IMG/VR virus record: IMGVR_UViG_3300012147_000039
Coordinates: 1-36,259 of that record
Reading direction: 5' to 3' (one strand)
DNA length: 36,259 nucleotides
Origin: a virus
In this document: positions 7,151-15,442 of the stretch, one piece after another
Layout of the letters: the number at the start of each line of letters is the position of its first letter
How positions within the stretch are numbered: the stretch's first letter is position 1
Notes under the pieces: model-generated
Database searches by the model: none
What the model saw: only the letters and a program-made list of their open reading frames with translations
Told to the model about the DNA's origin: nothing
Position numbers and translations under genes: made by a program

Positions 7151-9003
7151 GCCTCTTGTTCCTTTTTCTTTATGGTCATGGAGGACTTTGTCGGGTCTAT
7201 CCCATAGTCCACCCATATTTGACGTTTAGAGGCCAGCCCATAGCAAACCCCCGCTATTGTGTCAGCCACGTCTTTCGACCCATCCGGCAGGTGATCTACC
7301 TTCGTGTTCTGGGATACCCATACAAGGTCCCGGAGTTCGGCGCAGGCAAGGTCGCTGGCCGGTCCGCTGACCATCCCGTCAAGGATCAAGGTTCGGGTCA
7401 CCATGTAGGGGTCCGGGGTTCGATCCATCGAAACAATGCCTGATATAAGATTGTTTCGTCGCATCGTTTGTATGAAGTCTGCCGATTGGAACCCGTCCAA
7501 AGATACCCACCTGATCGGGTAGCCCATTTGGATCAACGCCAATACCAGTTTCTTGATTTTCCATATGGGTATCTGGGACCCACTAGAAGGCCGTATCGTC
7601 AGGCATCCATCCACATTGATGTAAGGGAGGGTATCCGCCATGCCGCCGCCCCGGTCCACGGTTCCGAAGCCCGGACAATGGCCCATCGTCAAAGCGGCGT
7701 AATCCATTGATAGTGCGAGGTCCACATGGACATACCGCTTGGCGTTCGGGTTGATGATGTTGTGGGGTCGGATGGAGGCCGGTTGCTTATTGAAGTCGCA
7801 CCAGTCTGGTTGAAAGATATTCTTGCGGGGTCCGAAGGCAGCTTTGATTGCAGCATAGTTGCTGATGAAACTTGAGAAGCCATGTAGCGCAATACCGGCC
7901 ACGTCTTTTACCGCGCCGGATAGGTCGCTTTCAAAGGTGTTCCGGTAGTCTTCCGGCACGTCCATGATAAAAGGTTTGTCCCCGTCCCCTACTATATCGC
8001 TTGGGGCCAATACGCGCGGCTTTCGCGTTCCGTCCCCTAGGAAGACTTTGAACCGCTTAGGGGAAAACCGATCAGGTGGCTGCATGTCCCAAGGGCGCTT
8101 GTCAAAGATATAGATACTGGTCTCGTTGTCGCGCTCAAGCTGCATGTCTCGTTCTTTTTTCTTCCGGTCAGTAAACTGGCCCGCATAGTTGGCCGAGCCG
8201 ACAAGGCATAGCATACCCGGCACTTCGCCTGTCCGCTGAAACCGGCTTTCCCGGCGGCGCGCGATAGCCCGGTAGTTTTCAAGCATCTGGTCGTGAGTTT
8301 CCCCGTCCTTTTTCTTTGAGGACTGCTGAGTCACCTTCATGTGATTTACTTCGTCAATCAGGCCCCCGAACACGTTCTCACCAATGGCGGCTGTCTCGGT
8401 GCCGGGTAGGGGTTGAATAAAGATAGGACGGCCAACGAACTGGATCGTGGCCTTGCGGTCTTTCTCATGGGGTGCATTTTCCCTGAACCAAGGAGACCCT
8501 TCCAGCATCCGGCGGAAGCGCATGTAGTCAACCGTGAAGGCCGTGCCGCCGGTCACCGACTGCATGACGAAAGCGATTTCCGAGGCAGGGTCCAGCCCAT
8601 AAACCTTGTGCGGGTTCCGTAGGTTCATAAGGCGGTAGAGGAAGTAGGCCAGTATGTAGAGGGCGGCGGTGGTCTTCCCGGTCCCGATAGCCCCGGTAAA
8701 TACAGCTTCGATGTATCGCCCAGAACAGGCTTCGAGGATTTCTTCCCGGAGGGCAGGCCATAGCGTCTCCTTGGCCCCCATAAAGTAAGGGTCGTCAAGG
8801 AAAGTCGCTGGGTCTACCGGGACTTCAAATTCGTACTGCTGGGCTTTATACAGGGCCTCTGCCGTCGCCAACATCTTATCATAGAACAGAAGCCGCTTGG
8901 ACAGGTCTTCGATCCCCTGCCCCTCTTCTACTACCAGATCAAGGTTGTACCCTTGGATCAGGCCTTGTTCGATAGATTTCAAATGAGACAGAAGGGCGTT
9001 CAC
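7147..9003 (-). CDS. terL: Terminase large subunit
   Basis: A 618-residue packaging motor. ATPase domain: Walker A GAIGTGKT at 104-111 and Walker B GLIDE at 214-218. Nuclease domain: acidic residues in HVDLALSMDYAAL (Asp428), SLDGFQSADF (Asp503) and DGSKDVADTIAG (Asp578/Asp581), the usual RNase H-like layout. It cuts the concatemer and pumps DNA into the prohead. The GTG start overlaps the TGA of the small-subunit gene (GTGA). It lies between the methylase/ParB cluster and a metabolic cluster rather than beside head genes, which must lie outside the window. Confidence 0.93.
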   Translation of the reverse strand: MNALLSHLKSIEQGLIQGYNLDLVVEEGQGIEDLSKRLLFYDKMLATAEALYKAQQYEFEVPVDPATFLDDPYFMGAKETLWPALREEILEACSGRYIEAVFTGAIGTGKTTAALYILAYFLYRLMNLRNPHKVYGLDPASEIAFVMQSVTGGTAFTVDYMRFRRMLEGSPWFRENAPHEKDRKATIQFVGRPIFIQPLPGTETAAIGENVFGGLIDEVNHMKVTQQSSKKKDGETHDQMLENYRAIARRRESRFQRTGEVPGMLCLVGSANYAGQFTDRKKKERDMQLERDNETSIYIFDKRPWDMQPPDRFSPKRFKVFLGDGTRKPRVLAPSDIVGDGDKPFIMDVPEDYRNTFESDLSGAVKDVAGIALHGFSSFISNYAAIKAAFGPRKNIFQPDWCDFNKQPASIRPHNIINPNAKRYVHVDLALSMDYAALTMGHCPGFGTVDRGGGMADTLPYINVDGCLTIRPSSGSQIPIWKIKKLVLALIQMGYPIRWVSLDGFQSADFIQTMRRNNLISGIVSMDRTPDPYMVTRTLILDGMVSGPASDLACAELRDLVWVSQNTKVDHLPDGSKDVADTIAGVCYGLASKRQIWVDYGIDPTKSSMTIKKKEQEA

Positions 9004-9437
9004 CCCGTATCCGCCTGCCCTATCTCTTCACGGGCGGCTGCTAGGCGCTTCTTCATTTCAGCATCCCACGAGAAACGTGACGGTTCCAAATCCGTCTGAG
9101 GGATAAGTGTCGCATCCTTCTCTTGATCCGCAAAGTGAAACCCCGCGTGGAGCAGGAGAGTGATGTTCCCCCCGAGTGCGAGTTGAAGCTGTTTCTGCCT
9201 GACCGCTACAACGGTTTCAGCACGGCCCCGGCTATAGGCTTGCTTAGCTTCCGAATAGCCCATGAGGCGGGTCACGGACCTTGTGGGCACGCCGTAGTAC
9301 TCTGCTATCTGGAGGTGAGTCATGCGTAGCCGTCCAAAGACTTCTAGCTGCTCCAGCTTGATCTGTGGGTATTTCTTTAACATGGACCCAGTGGAAGAGG
9401 CCGTAGCCTTATCCGACCCAACAATTTTGACAGCCAT
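9000..9437 (-). CDS. terS: Terminase small subunit-like HTH protein
   Basis: A 145-residue protein with a helix-turn-helix (THLQIAEYYGVPTRSVTRLM, about 40-59) followed by a helical region, the typical plan of a small terminase that recognises the packaging site. The call depends on position: directly upstream of terL with a GTGA overlap. It starts MAVKIVGSDKATASS, similar to the MA-I/V-K tag on other proteins here. The ATG at 9437 is 32 nt from the -10 at 9469, and a 16-bp dyad site sits in the leader. Confidence 0.75.
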   Translation of the reverse strand: MAVKIVGSDKATASSTGSMLKKYPQIKLEQLEVFGRLRMTHLQIAEYYGVPTRSVTRLMGYSEAKQAYSRGRAETVVAVRQKQLQLALGGNITLLLHAGFHFADQEKDATLIPQTDLEPSRFSWDAEMKKRLAAAREEIGQADTG

Positions 9438-9449
9438 CCTAGCGTCTCC

Positions 9450-9465
9450 GTGATCTTAGGTGCAC
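9450..9465 (+). promoter_or_regulatory. 16-bp dyad site 3 (GTGATCTTAGGTGCAC), operator-like
   Basis: This copy lies 4-19 bp beyond the -10 of the terS promoter, across the predicted transcription start, the classical place for a repressor operator. It has the perfect GTGNNC-N4-GNNCAC dyad. Confidence 0.65.
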
Positions 9466-9468
9466 CGC

Positions 9469-9498
9469 ATCATAGAACGGCCCACCCCCTAGTTGCAA
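9469..9498 (-). promoter_or_regulatory. Variant promoter for terS-terL
   Basis: On the minus strand: TTGCAA (9493-9498), 18-bp spacer, TATGAT (9469-9474). A TTGACG at 9500-9505 resembles the -35 of the other promoters but has no -10 at 17 bp, so I favour this assignment. The 32-nt distance to the terS ATG fits the rest. Confidence 0.6.
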
Positions 9499-9501
9499 GC
9501 G

Positions 9502-10173
9502 TCAACCTTTGGCGTCCCGTAATTTCTTTTCCGCCCGGATCATAGTGCGGGACTTCCAAGCCTTGCTGTATTCAGCCTTTTCGAACAGCTTTGAAAAGCC
9601 GCTGATATGTTTTAGGCGGGCTAGTTCCCCGGCTTCCATGCCAAGTTCGTTGCAGATATCCGCATCGCCCCATCCTTCATCCAGCATCGAAAACACCATG
9701 TTGGACATACCAGCTATTGAGTGCTTCCCCCGGGCGCGGTTGTGTCGGACGGTAGAGGCCATCCGGTCATTGATCCCTTTGTCAATTACAACAATGGGTA
9801 GCCGCCCGTTGTTCCGGGTTCGAATATCTTCATTCATCTTGCAGACATAATAGCGGTGGAAGCCGTCCACAATTACAAAGACCCCGGCCTCTTCATCCCA
9901 TATCGTAACAATAGGCTGAGTATAGCCATCATTCTTAATGGAGTGATACAGCAGCTTCATTTCGACTTCGGCTACGGCGTTGGGGTTGTAGTCATTCGGG
10001 GACACCATTTCGATAGGGACCCACCTGATACGATCAACTGGTTGGCTTTTTAGCGGGCTGACCAGATGCAGCTTTTCCCGGATGGCTTCGATGGCGTCCA
10101 ACCGCTCATCGTCGCTTACCGCGTCTAACCCGGTCAGGAGTTCGTCTAGGCTTTGGTCCAAGGCGGAGTTCAT
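9502..10173 (-). CDS. IbrB-like ParB/sulfiredoxin-domain protein
   Basis: A 223-residue protein. The ParB/Srx fold spans about 50-150: VPIEMVSPNDYNPN, then SIKNDGYTQPIV, then VDGFHRYYV and the NRARGKHS segment. A helical C-terminal part (DADICNELGMEAGELARLKHI) looks like an HTH. It lies immediately after a PAPS-reductase-like gene. That pairing matches IbrA/IbrB of Escherichia coli prophages, where the two together affect gene expression. Whether it binds nucleotide or DNA here is unknown. TGA and ATG are separated by a single base from the upstream gene. Confidence 0.75.
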   Translation of the reverse strand: MNSALDQSLDELLTGLDAVSDDERLDAIEAIREKLHLVSPLKSQPVDRIRWVPIEMVSPNDYNPNAVAEVEMKLLYHSIKNDGYTQPIVTIWDEEAGVFVIVDGFHRYYVCKMNEDIRTRNNGRLPIVVIDKGINDRMASTVRHNRARGKHSIAGMSNMVFSMLDEGWGDADICNELGMEAGELARLKHISGFSKLFEKAEYSKAWKSRTMIRAEKKLRDAKG

Positions 10174-10174
10174 A

Positions 10175-11365
10175 TCAGCGTCCTTTCACGAACTTGATGT
10201 CGGCATGGTATTCTTCTCTGATCCACTGAGCAAATTCCCGTTTCACTTCGCCACCCTTGCGCCACTTCGTGTATTCCCGGACGCGAGGCTGAACGTAGAA
10301 GTCATTCAGTTTGGTAAAGTCAGTATCGTTGGCGAGGACCGTTGTGATATGCACCTTCACATATCGGTCGGGGTTGAGCATGAGGTCATAGAAGGCATCG
10401 TCCCTGTCGAAGCGGGCCTTGAAGTTTGCCTTTGTCTCTTCGTTCGTAATCAGCTTGTCCAGAAGGTGATCCCGGTATTCAGACCAGCTTCGAAACATCC
10501 AAGGAAGTGTCTTTATCGTCTTGAACATTTCACCCATTTCCATGTTCCGAGTAACGTGGATACCCCCGATGCGGCGCACCATCTTGTCCCACGTTTCTTG
10601 CTCAATCTCTTGGAGGTAGTAGAGGGACCGGACGGCAGTTTGGTGGTGCAGGCTAGACACCCGCATGTCCCGGACATTGACGCCATGCTGATAGAAATAA
10701 TCATAGATCAGGCAGTAGGGCAGGGCCTTGTCGTGGATGTATTTCCAAACGTCTTTGTAGGACCAGTCATAAATCGGATAGAACGTCCAGTGCGGGTGCT
10801 TGTCCTTGTTCAGGCGCTTCCCCCATGTGACGTGCTGATACTTCGGGTTCGTGGTCAGGGCTTGATATCGGGCCGGGCTTTCTTCCGCCCGGACGCCGCC
10901 AATCATGCAGGCCTTTTCGTCAGGGTGCCACTTCGCCATGATCGCGTGAAACATCATGTGAAACCGGGTTTCGTCAAAAGTATTTTCTTTGATTGACACC
11001 GGGTCTTTCTCACGCATCCAGACCGCCTCTTTTTCGGGGTCCCAGCAATTCAGGTAATTTTCCGTTTCGGAGGTAGAGTTGGTCAGTTTGAAAGGGACTT
11101 GTAGCCAGTAGGGGTCGATGCGAGGATCATACATAACCGTTTCGACATAGTTAATCACGGCCTGCCATTCGGCCTCCTGATCCAGAAAGAATACCCGGAG
11201 GGGTAGTCGCCCAAGGCGTTCGGCCACTTCCAAGGCGAGGTTCAAAACTACCGTGCTGTCCTTCCCCCCAGAGAATGAAACATAGACCGTATCGAATTGT
11301 TCGAAGAGGTATTCGATGCGCTGTAACGCCGCCTCATATACGTTCTCTTTCATGTTGATTTTCAT
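10175..11365 (-). CDS. IbrA-like PAPS reductase family protein
   Basis: A 396-residue protein from the ATG at 11365 (ATGA overlap with the upstream methylase-like gene). It has the PP-loop SGGKDST at 32-38 and IGGVRAEES further on, both typical of the PAPS reductase/ATP-pyrophosphatase superfamily, plus a long Trp/Tyr-rich C-terminal region as in IbrA. The family uses ATP or PAPS to adenylate or transfer sulfur. Phage members are often found beside ParB-like partners. With two methylases next door, a nucleic-acid modification role is possible, but this is inference. Confidence 0.8.
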   Translation of the reverse strand: MKINMKENVYEAALQRIEYLFEQFDTVYVSFSGGKDSTVVLNLALEVAERLGRLPLRVFFLDQEAEWQAVINYVETVMYDPRIDPYWLQVPFKLTNSTSETENYLNCWDPEKEAVWMREKDPVSIKENTFDETRFHMMFHAIMAKWHPDEKACMIGGVRAEESPARYQALTTNPKYQHVTWGKRLNKDKHPHWTFYPIYDWSYKDVWKYIHDKALPYCLIYDYFYQHGVNVRDMRVSSLHHQTAVRSLYYLQEIEQETWDKMVRRIGGIHVTRNMEMGEMFKTIKTLPWMFRSWSEYRDHLLDKLITNEETKANFKARFDRDDAFYDLMLNPDRYVKVHITTVLANDTDFTKLNDFYVQPRVREYTKWRKGGEVKREFAQWIREEYHADIKFVKGR

Positions 11366-11949
11366 GCGCCCCAGCCCTTCATTTCCTGCGCGATATAGCC
11401 ACAACAGTTCGCGTTGTAATCCGTCAGAACGCAGGTCTTTCCAGCTTCCATAAACAGCCGCCCAGTTGTCCCATACCCGCAGCAGAAGTCGCCTACCCTA
11501 TCATAGCGTTTTGCTAGGTTTCGGATGATTTCCTGATTGCTGTTCCCCGTAGCAAAGGCCCCGTTCCAGAAAGCCGCCTGAACCTTGTTGCCATTCAGGA
11601 TCGCGCTGACCGTAAAGTCAGGCGGGGGAGTGTGCCTAAGCGCATTGGCCCCCACAAACATGACAGTCGGCTTATTCAGCCTTTCAATAAAGGATGCGAT
11701 AGCCCCGGCATATGCAGCATAAGAGTCAGTCTTGACCCCGGCCCGAGCATCGAACCGCTCTAGCCCCCCGGGCCAAGACGGCTCTGCGTAGATCAGGTCA
11801 CACGTCAGGTAGGCTTCTGGGATGTCGGGGGTGGTTACGTCCCAAACGAAACAAGTGTTCCCCTGCGCGTCGGTATGGACCCCTTGAAGGGGTTCGGCCT
11901 CTTCGCCTTTTCCCTGTTTAAGGGCACTGTGATATGGGATTTTGTCCAA
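11362..11949 (-). CDS. DNA-methylase-like protein with altered catalytic motif, TTG start
   Basis: A 195-residue protein. The order of motifs is that of beta-class DNA methylases: LIYAEPSWPGG (catalytic motif, normally D/N-PPW/Y) comes before VGDFCCGYGTTGRLF (SAM-binding motif I). The catalytic motif has AEPSW instead of DPPW, so activity is uncertain. The only suitable start is TTG at 11949, with AGGGGG before it. A TAG lies 9 nt upstream. It may pair with the intact methylase at 11959-12606. Confidence 0.65.
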   Translation of the reverse strand: MDKIPYHSALKQGKGEEAEPLQGVHTDAQGNTCFVWDVTTPDIPEAYLTCDLIYAEPSWPGGLERFDARAGVKTDSYAAYAGAIASFIERLNKPTVMFVGANALRHTPPPDFTVSAILNGNKVQAAFWNGAFATGNSNQEIIRNLAKRYDRVGDFCCGYGTTGRLFMEAGKTCVLTDYNANCCGYIAQEMKGWGA

Positions 11950-11958
11950 GGGGACCCC

Positions 11959-12606
11959 CTACTTGATCTTGCCAAACCGGGCAATGGTCTTGGCCAGACG
12001 CTTTTCGTTGAGTTCGTTGCCCCGGAAGTCTAACCCGAATTCGAGAGCGCATCTTGCCGTGTACCCCATGCCACAACATGGGTCCATGATGATCGGGTCG
12101 CTGCTCTTTTTCTTGACCATTTCCGCAAGGGGCTTAACCGCCTTGGCTATACAGTCATAGCCATGCGTTCCGGCCACCGAGGCGACGTAGCCCGGGGGGA
12201 GGGGCATCCCGCCTTTAGAGAAGACATGCAGATGAAGTGGGAGCATCTTGGCCCCGCTGCGATACTGGATATCCACGACCACGAGGGGCGTAAAACCCCG
12301 GTCAGTCGCGTGTTTCTGAATAGCGTCCAGCCACCGGCATCCGTATTCGATACACAGATAATCCTGAGTGTAGTGAGCCGCGAGGTCAAAGATAGCGTTG
12401 AGGAAGTCGTCCAGCGGGGGCTGTTCCATGACCTGTCCGGTCATTTTCTTGTTTATCGTTGACCAGTATTTCAGATTGCCCTGACCCCACGGCGGGTCTG
12501 AATAAAAGATGTCGGCAGCGTCCCCATCCATGAGGGCATCAATACCGGCCCGGTCCATGACGTTACCGTGGCGAACGCGATGAGGCCCAAACTGTTGAAT
12601 AGTCAT
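11959..12606 (-). CDS. DNA methyltransferase, beta class (DPPW)
   Basis: A 215-residue protein from the ATG at 12606 (ATGA overlap with the ParB-like gene). It has catalytic motif IV SDPPWGQG near 36-43 and the SAM-binding motif DPCCGMGYT near 175, followed by ELNEKRLAKT. The order and the DPPW motif fit amino-methyltransferases acting on adenine N6 or cytosine N4. It is short and has no obvious target-recognition domain, so specificity may come from the adjoining ParB/Srx proteins. Fusions of these two domain types are common in phages. No restriction enzyme is visible beside it. Confidence 0.8.
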   Translation of the reverse strand: MTIQQFGPHRVRHGNVMDRAGIDALMDGDAADIFYSDPPWGQGNLKYWSTINKKMTGQVMEQPPLDDFLNAIFDLAAHYTQDYLCIEYGCRWLDAIQKHATDRGFTPLVVVDIQYRSGAKMLPLHLHVFSKGGMPLPPGYVASVAGTHGYDCIAKAVKPLAEMVKKKSSDPIIMDPCCGMGYTARCALEFGLDFRGNELNEKRLAKTIARFGKIK

Positions 12607-13256
12607 TTGGACGCCCCTACCCATGCCTTCGCCATTGATAGGAGCGCCTGCGACTGGTTTACCAGTTCATGCTGGGTGCGGTATTTCTCAAGCGCCGCCA
12701 TCAGGATATCCCGGTTCGCCGCCGTCATATGGAAGGACAGACTGACATAATCTGGGTCTGCTGGGGTCCCGGCATCGGCCAACTTCGTCTTGTTCACGGA
12801 GGGCGCGACCGGCTTTGGTTCAGCGACTTCCTTGATCAGCTTGTCAAATTCGGAACTGTCAAACCCTGTCAGGTTCAGGTCTAGCCCGCCCGCCATAATC
12901 GCTTTCATTTCGGTGCCAAGCAGGTCGTTGTCCCACTCAGCCCATTCGACCGATTTGTTCAGGGCGATGCGGAGCGCCCGTTCTTCGGCTTCCGGCATTG
13001 CACCAACGTCGATAGTCGGGACCGTTGCCATACCCATCTTGGTTGCGGCCTTGATACGCAGGTGCCCGTCCACGATCTGGTTGCCCCGGACCAGCAGAGG
13101 GACCTTAAACCCAAACTTCTTGATCAGGTCTACCATGCGCGGGACCTGATCATCGTTCTTGCGCGGGTTGTTCGCGTAGGGTTCGAGGTCAGCCACGGCC
13201 TTGTAAACGATAGCCAGTTCGTTTGAGGCCGCAGCCCCTTTTGTCTTCACGGCCAT
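12603..13256 (-). CDS. ParB/Srx-domain protein associated with methylase
   Basis: A 217-residue protein from the ATG at 13256 after AGGAGG (the in-frame start at 13310 lacks one). The ParB/Srx domain covers about 20-115: LEPYANNPRKND, FGFKVPLLV, IVDGHLRIKAA, then EERALRIALNKSVEWAEWD, the stretch typical of ParB domains joined to DNA methylases. It begins MAVKTKGAAAS, another MA-I/V-K start. It is coupled by ATGA to the methylase gene. It probably recognises DNA or guides the methylase, and the exact role is unknown. Confidence 0.8.
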   Translation of the reverse strand: MAVKTKGAAASNELAIVYKAVADLEPYANNPRKNDDQVPRMVDLIKKFGFKVPLLVRGNQIVDGHLRIKAATKMGMATVPTIDVGAMPEAEERALRIALNKSVEWAEWDNDLLGTEMKAIMAGGLDLNLTGFDSSEFDKLIKEVAEPKPVAPSVNKTKLADAGTPADPDYVSLSFHMTAANRDILMAALEKYRTQHELVNQSQALLSMAKAWVGASK

Positions 13257-13270
13257 GGGGGCCTCCTGTG

Positions 13271-13834
13271 TTAGATTGTGATTTCGAAGTCTTCGCCACA
13301 GTGCGGGCAAGCCACGGTATAGTCCGCCTTTGCTGGTGCGGTGGCGTTGGCCGGGTCAAACTGACCAGTCAGCTTATCAGATGCGGCCTGAGCCTGAGCC
13401 TCTGTTACGTTGCTGGTATCGAAGTTTGGGTTCACAGATGGGTTAAACAATTCCGTGTTGAACGCCGTCATGTCGAGGAAGCCCAGATCAAAGTTTGCGG
13501 CGTTGAGCCGTTTGATCTGGTTGTTCAGGATTTCCTCATCCCATTCTGACTGTTCGGCCAGCCGATTGTCAGTGATCTGATAGGCTTCCTTGGCTTCCGC
13601 CGTCCAGCCCGTTGCCACGATACAAGGGCCTTCCTTTATGCCAAGTCTCTTCGCGGCGGTAACCCGGGCGTGGCCCGCGATTATCATGTTTTCTTCGTCA
13701 ATAAGAACCGGGATTGTCCAGCCGAATTTTTGGATGGAGGCCATGATCTGTTTGATCTGATAGGCCCCATGCTTACGCGAGTTCTGGGGCGCTGCTTTAA
13801 GATCGGATAGCGCGCGTTGTTCTATTTTGTCCAT
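13271..13834 (-). CDS. ParB/Srx-domain protein with C-terminal CxxC
   Basis: A 187-residue protein. The ParB/Srx domain spans about 5-110: LKAAPQNSRKH, FGWTIPVLID, IIAGHARVTAAKRLG, ITDNRLAEQSEWDEEIL. It ends in a small CPHCGEDFEI tail, half of a zinc ribbon, so a metal site would need a dimer or partner. It is the first gene of the modification-like cluster, read from the promoter at 13865-13893. Together with the neighbour at 12603 it gives two related but distinct ParB-like proteins in tandem. Confidence 0.8.
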   Translation of the reverse strand: MDKIEQRALSDLKAAPQNSRKHGAYQIKQIMASIQKFGWTIPVLIDEENMIIAGHARVTAAKRLGIKEGPCIVATGWTAEAKEAYQITDNRLAEQSEWDEEILNNQIKRLNAANFDLGFLDMTAFNTELFNPSVNPNFDTSNVTEAQAQAASDKLTGQFDPANATAPAKADYTVACPHCGEDFEITI

Positions 13835-13864
13835 GAGGTCCTCTGGGCTACGCAGGAAGCCGTA

Positions 13865-13893
13865 ACTATGGCCCCTATCATTGCGTTCGTCAA
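13865..13893 (-). promoter_or_regulatory. Sigma70-type phage promoter for the ParB/methylase/IbrAB cluster
   Basis: On the minus strand: TTGACG (13888-13893), 17-bp spacer starting AACG with a G-run near its end, CATAGT (13865-13870). The -10 is weak, but the -35, spacer length and 31-nt distance to the ATG at 13834 fit the family. Confidence 0.65.
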
Positions 13894-14486
13894 TCCACGA
13901 CCTTGACCGCGTTGGAAACTGCCGTCTTAAGTTGGCCCCCTATTCCGTCCATTAGCGCCTGAGTTAGCATACTGGCAAGGACAGGGTATAGGTGTTCATC
14001 AAAGTAGCTTTCCCCTTTCTCAGCTATTGCGTGAGAGGGGATTGCCACGTTCATAGTAATGTCTGTTATTTTTAGCTTTGCTACGTAGCTATGCGTCACC
14101 GTATCCTTGTAAAATAAAACCGTTATGCCAACATTATTTTTTACCTTTGAAGAACCCTCACCATGATCGAACGTCATATTCGTATAGCCTTTCGGCGTAT
14201 CCAATGGCGTGACTGGGACCAGCCCCTTAGGGTTTGGAGTAGCCGCTAGCTTAAACACGGCTTCCTTTAGGTCTTCCTCAGTGATGTAGTCCTGAACCTC
14301 AGGGCTATCGGGTGAGGCCACATCGAACCCTGATAGATCGTCCGGGTCCAGTGGTGGTAGGGGGCCTATAAGGGGCTTAATGACCTTCACGGGGATAGGT
14401 ATCTGGTCAAACTCGTGATCGCCCCCCATGAACGCCCCTTCGTCTTTCAGTAGACCTTTGGCCAGTTGTTTGATCTTTGTAACCAT
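13890..14486 (-). CDS. Hypothetical phage protein
   Basis: About 198 residues. The ATG at 14486 gives TGATG with the upstream stop. A GTG at 14489 would give the GTGA coupling used elsewhere, so the start is uncertain by one codon. The N-terminus is basic and helical, followed by a Pro-rich segment (GPLPPLDPDDLSG) and a C-terminal region with alternating beta-strand character. No family is recognised. The final codons overlap the next promoter. Confidence 0.7.
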   Translation of the reverse strand: MVTKIKQLAKGLLKDEGAFMGGDHEFDQIPIPVKVIKPLIGPLPPLDPDDLSGFDVASPDSPEVQDYITEEDLKEAVFKLAATPNPKGLVPVTPLDTPKGYTNMTFDHGEGSSKVKNNVGITVLFYKDTVTHSYVAKLKITDITMNVAIPSHAIAEKGESYFDEHLYPVLASMLTQALMDGIGGQLKTAVSNAVKVVD

Positions 14487-14809
14487 CACCGGTTCCGCGT
14501 CGTATACGGGCGCATAGGCCCTCCATTCGGGCCAGTCTGCTGCCGTGATACCCCGGACAGCGGGTGTTCAGGAGGAACCATCATACTGCGCCCCATCGTC
14601 CGGGCGGAGCGATAGCTTATTTCAACAATGTTTGGCCACTCTGCCCGGCAGGCCGTGCCCTCCATAGTTTCAAAATAGAGGGCGTCGTCTGGCGTTGTGT
14701 GTGCACCATCGTAGACGCCATCAAAGACGCGGCCTGACGCCACGGTGACCCTGATCGTTTGGCCGTCTGTGGCATTATTCAGGAACTTATCGGTTTCTGC
14801 TTCGGTCAT
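14486..14809 (-). CDS. Small hypothetical protein, possibly Sm-like fold
   Basis: A 107-residue protein starting MTEAETDKFLNNATDG. The pattern IRVTVASGRVFDGVYDG, then DDALYFET and finally IVEISY, resembles the strand order of Sm/LSm domains. This is a fold guess from hydrophobic pattern only. The last 35 residues are Pro/Gly/Arg-rich and probably disordered. It is coupled to both neighbours by ATGA and GTGA/TGATG overlaps. Confidence 0.65.
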   Translation of the reverse strand: MTEAETDKFLNNATDGQTIRVTVASGRVFDGVYDGAHTTPDDALYFETMEGTACRAEWPNIVEISYRSARTMGRSMMVPPEHPLSGVSRQQTGPNGGPMRPYTTRNR

Positions 14810-15426
14810 GCCGTTACCTTCTTTTGATAAAAATGATAGTGCCCATCGCTGGACAGGTTACGTTGATAGTCCAAGTCATTCATCGTCCGGGTGAGCCATA
14901 CCGGTGGAGCGCGGCGTTTCCATGTAGCAGGTTTGGGGACCGTTCCAAAGGAAGTCTTTTCACGGGAGTAGTAGCTGCGGTAGCTGACGACTGCTTGTGC
15001 CAGTGAGGCGAGACCCCGTTTATCGCGCCCCTTATGGGCATCTGGCATCGCTAGGTAGAACCCCGCCCCGCTCATGCCGTTTCGTGCGCTGTTGCCCCGC
15101 TCTGTGAGTTTGCGGCGCATATCCTCAGTATCGTAGGAGTGCCTCTTGCCATAGCGGTAGCGGTATTCCCCGAGTAGCCCGATAAAATGACGATGGGCAT
15201 AGTCCCAGACTATCTCAGAGGAAGCGGATAGGATGCAGGGATTGTTCTTCTGGCTGGCTGGGATACCAACTATCTCATGCGTCTGGTTGGGCTGTATCGC
15301 TTGCATAATCGGGCGGGTCCCGCCGTCCAAGAGTTGCGCTGTCTCTAGGATCATTTTTAGGACGTGTTTATCATTGAGCGCTGTGGCGGCGGTAAGCGGG
15401 TTTGTATCTAGCACGAAGAGGTTCAT
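14806..15426 (-). CDS. Conserved-looking phage protein with DKHVLKMILETAQLL signature
   Basis: A 206-residue protein. The start MNLFVLDTNPLTAATALNDK followed by HVLKMILETAQLL recalls a protein family found in many tailed phages whose function I cannot name with confidence. A Tyr/Arg-rich middle (RYRYGKRHSYD) and a TWKRRAPPVW segment suggest nucleic-acid contact. The ATG follows AAAAGG and lies 34 nt from the -10 at 15460. It heads the transcript 15426-13890. Confidence 0.7.
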   Translation of the reverse strand: MNLFVLDTNPLTAATALNDKHVLKMILETAQLLDGGTRPIMQAIQPNQTHEIVGIPASQKNNPCILSASSEIVWDYAHRHFIGLLGEYRYRYGKRHSYDTEDMRRKLTERGNSARNGMSGAGFYLAMPDAHKGRDKRGLASLAQAVVSYRSYYSREKTSFGTVPKPATWKRRAPPVWLTRTMNDLDYQRNLSSDGHYHFYQKKVTA

Positions 15427-15442
15427 GGGGTTAGCCTTTTGC

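Noticed and set aside
10082-10996. Long plus-strand open frame of 304 codons
   Set aside because: It lies wholly antisense to the IbrA- and IbrB-like genes, whose motifs are clear. It has no domain, promoter or ribosome site of its own.
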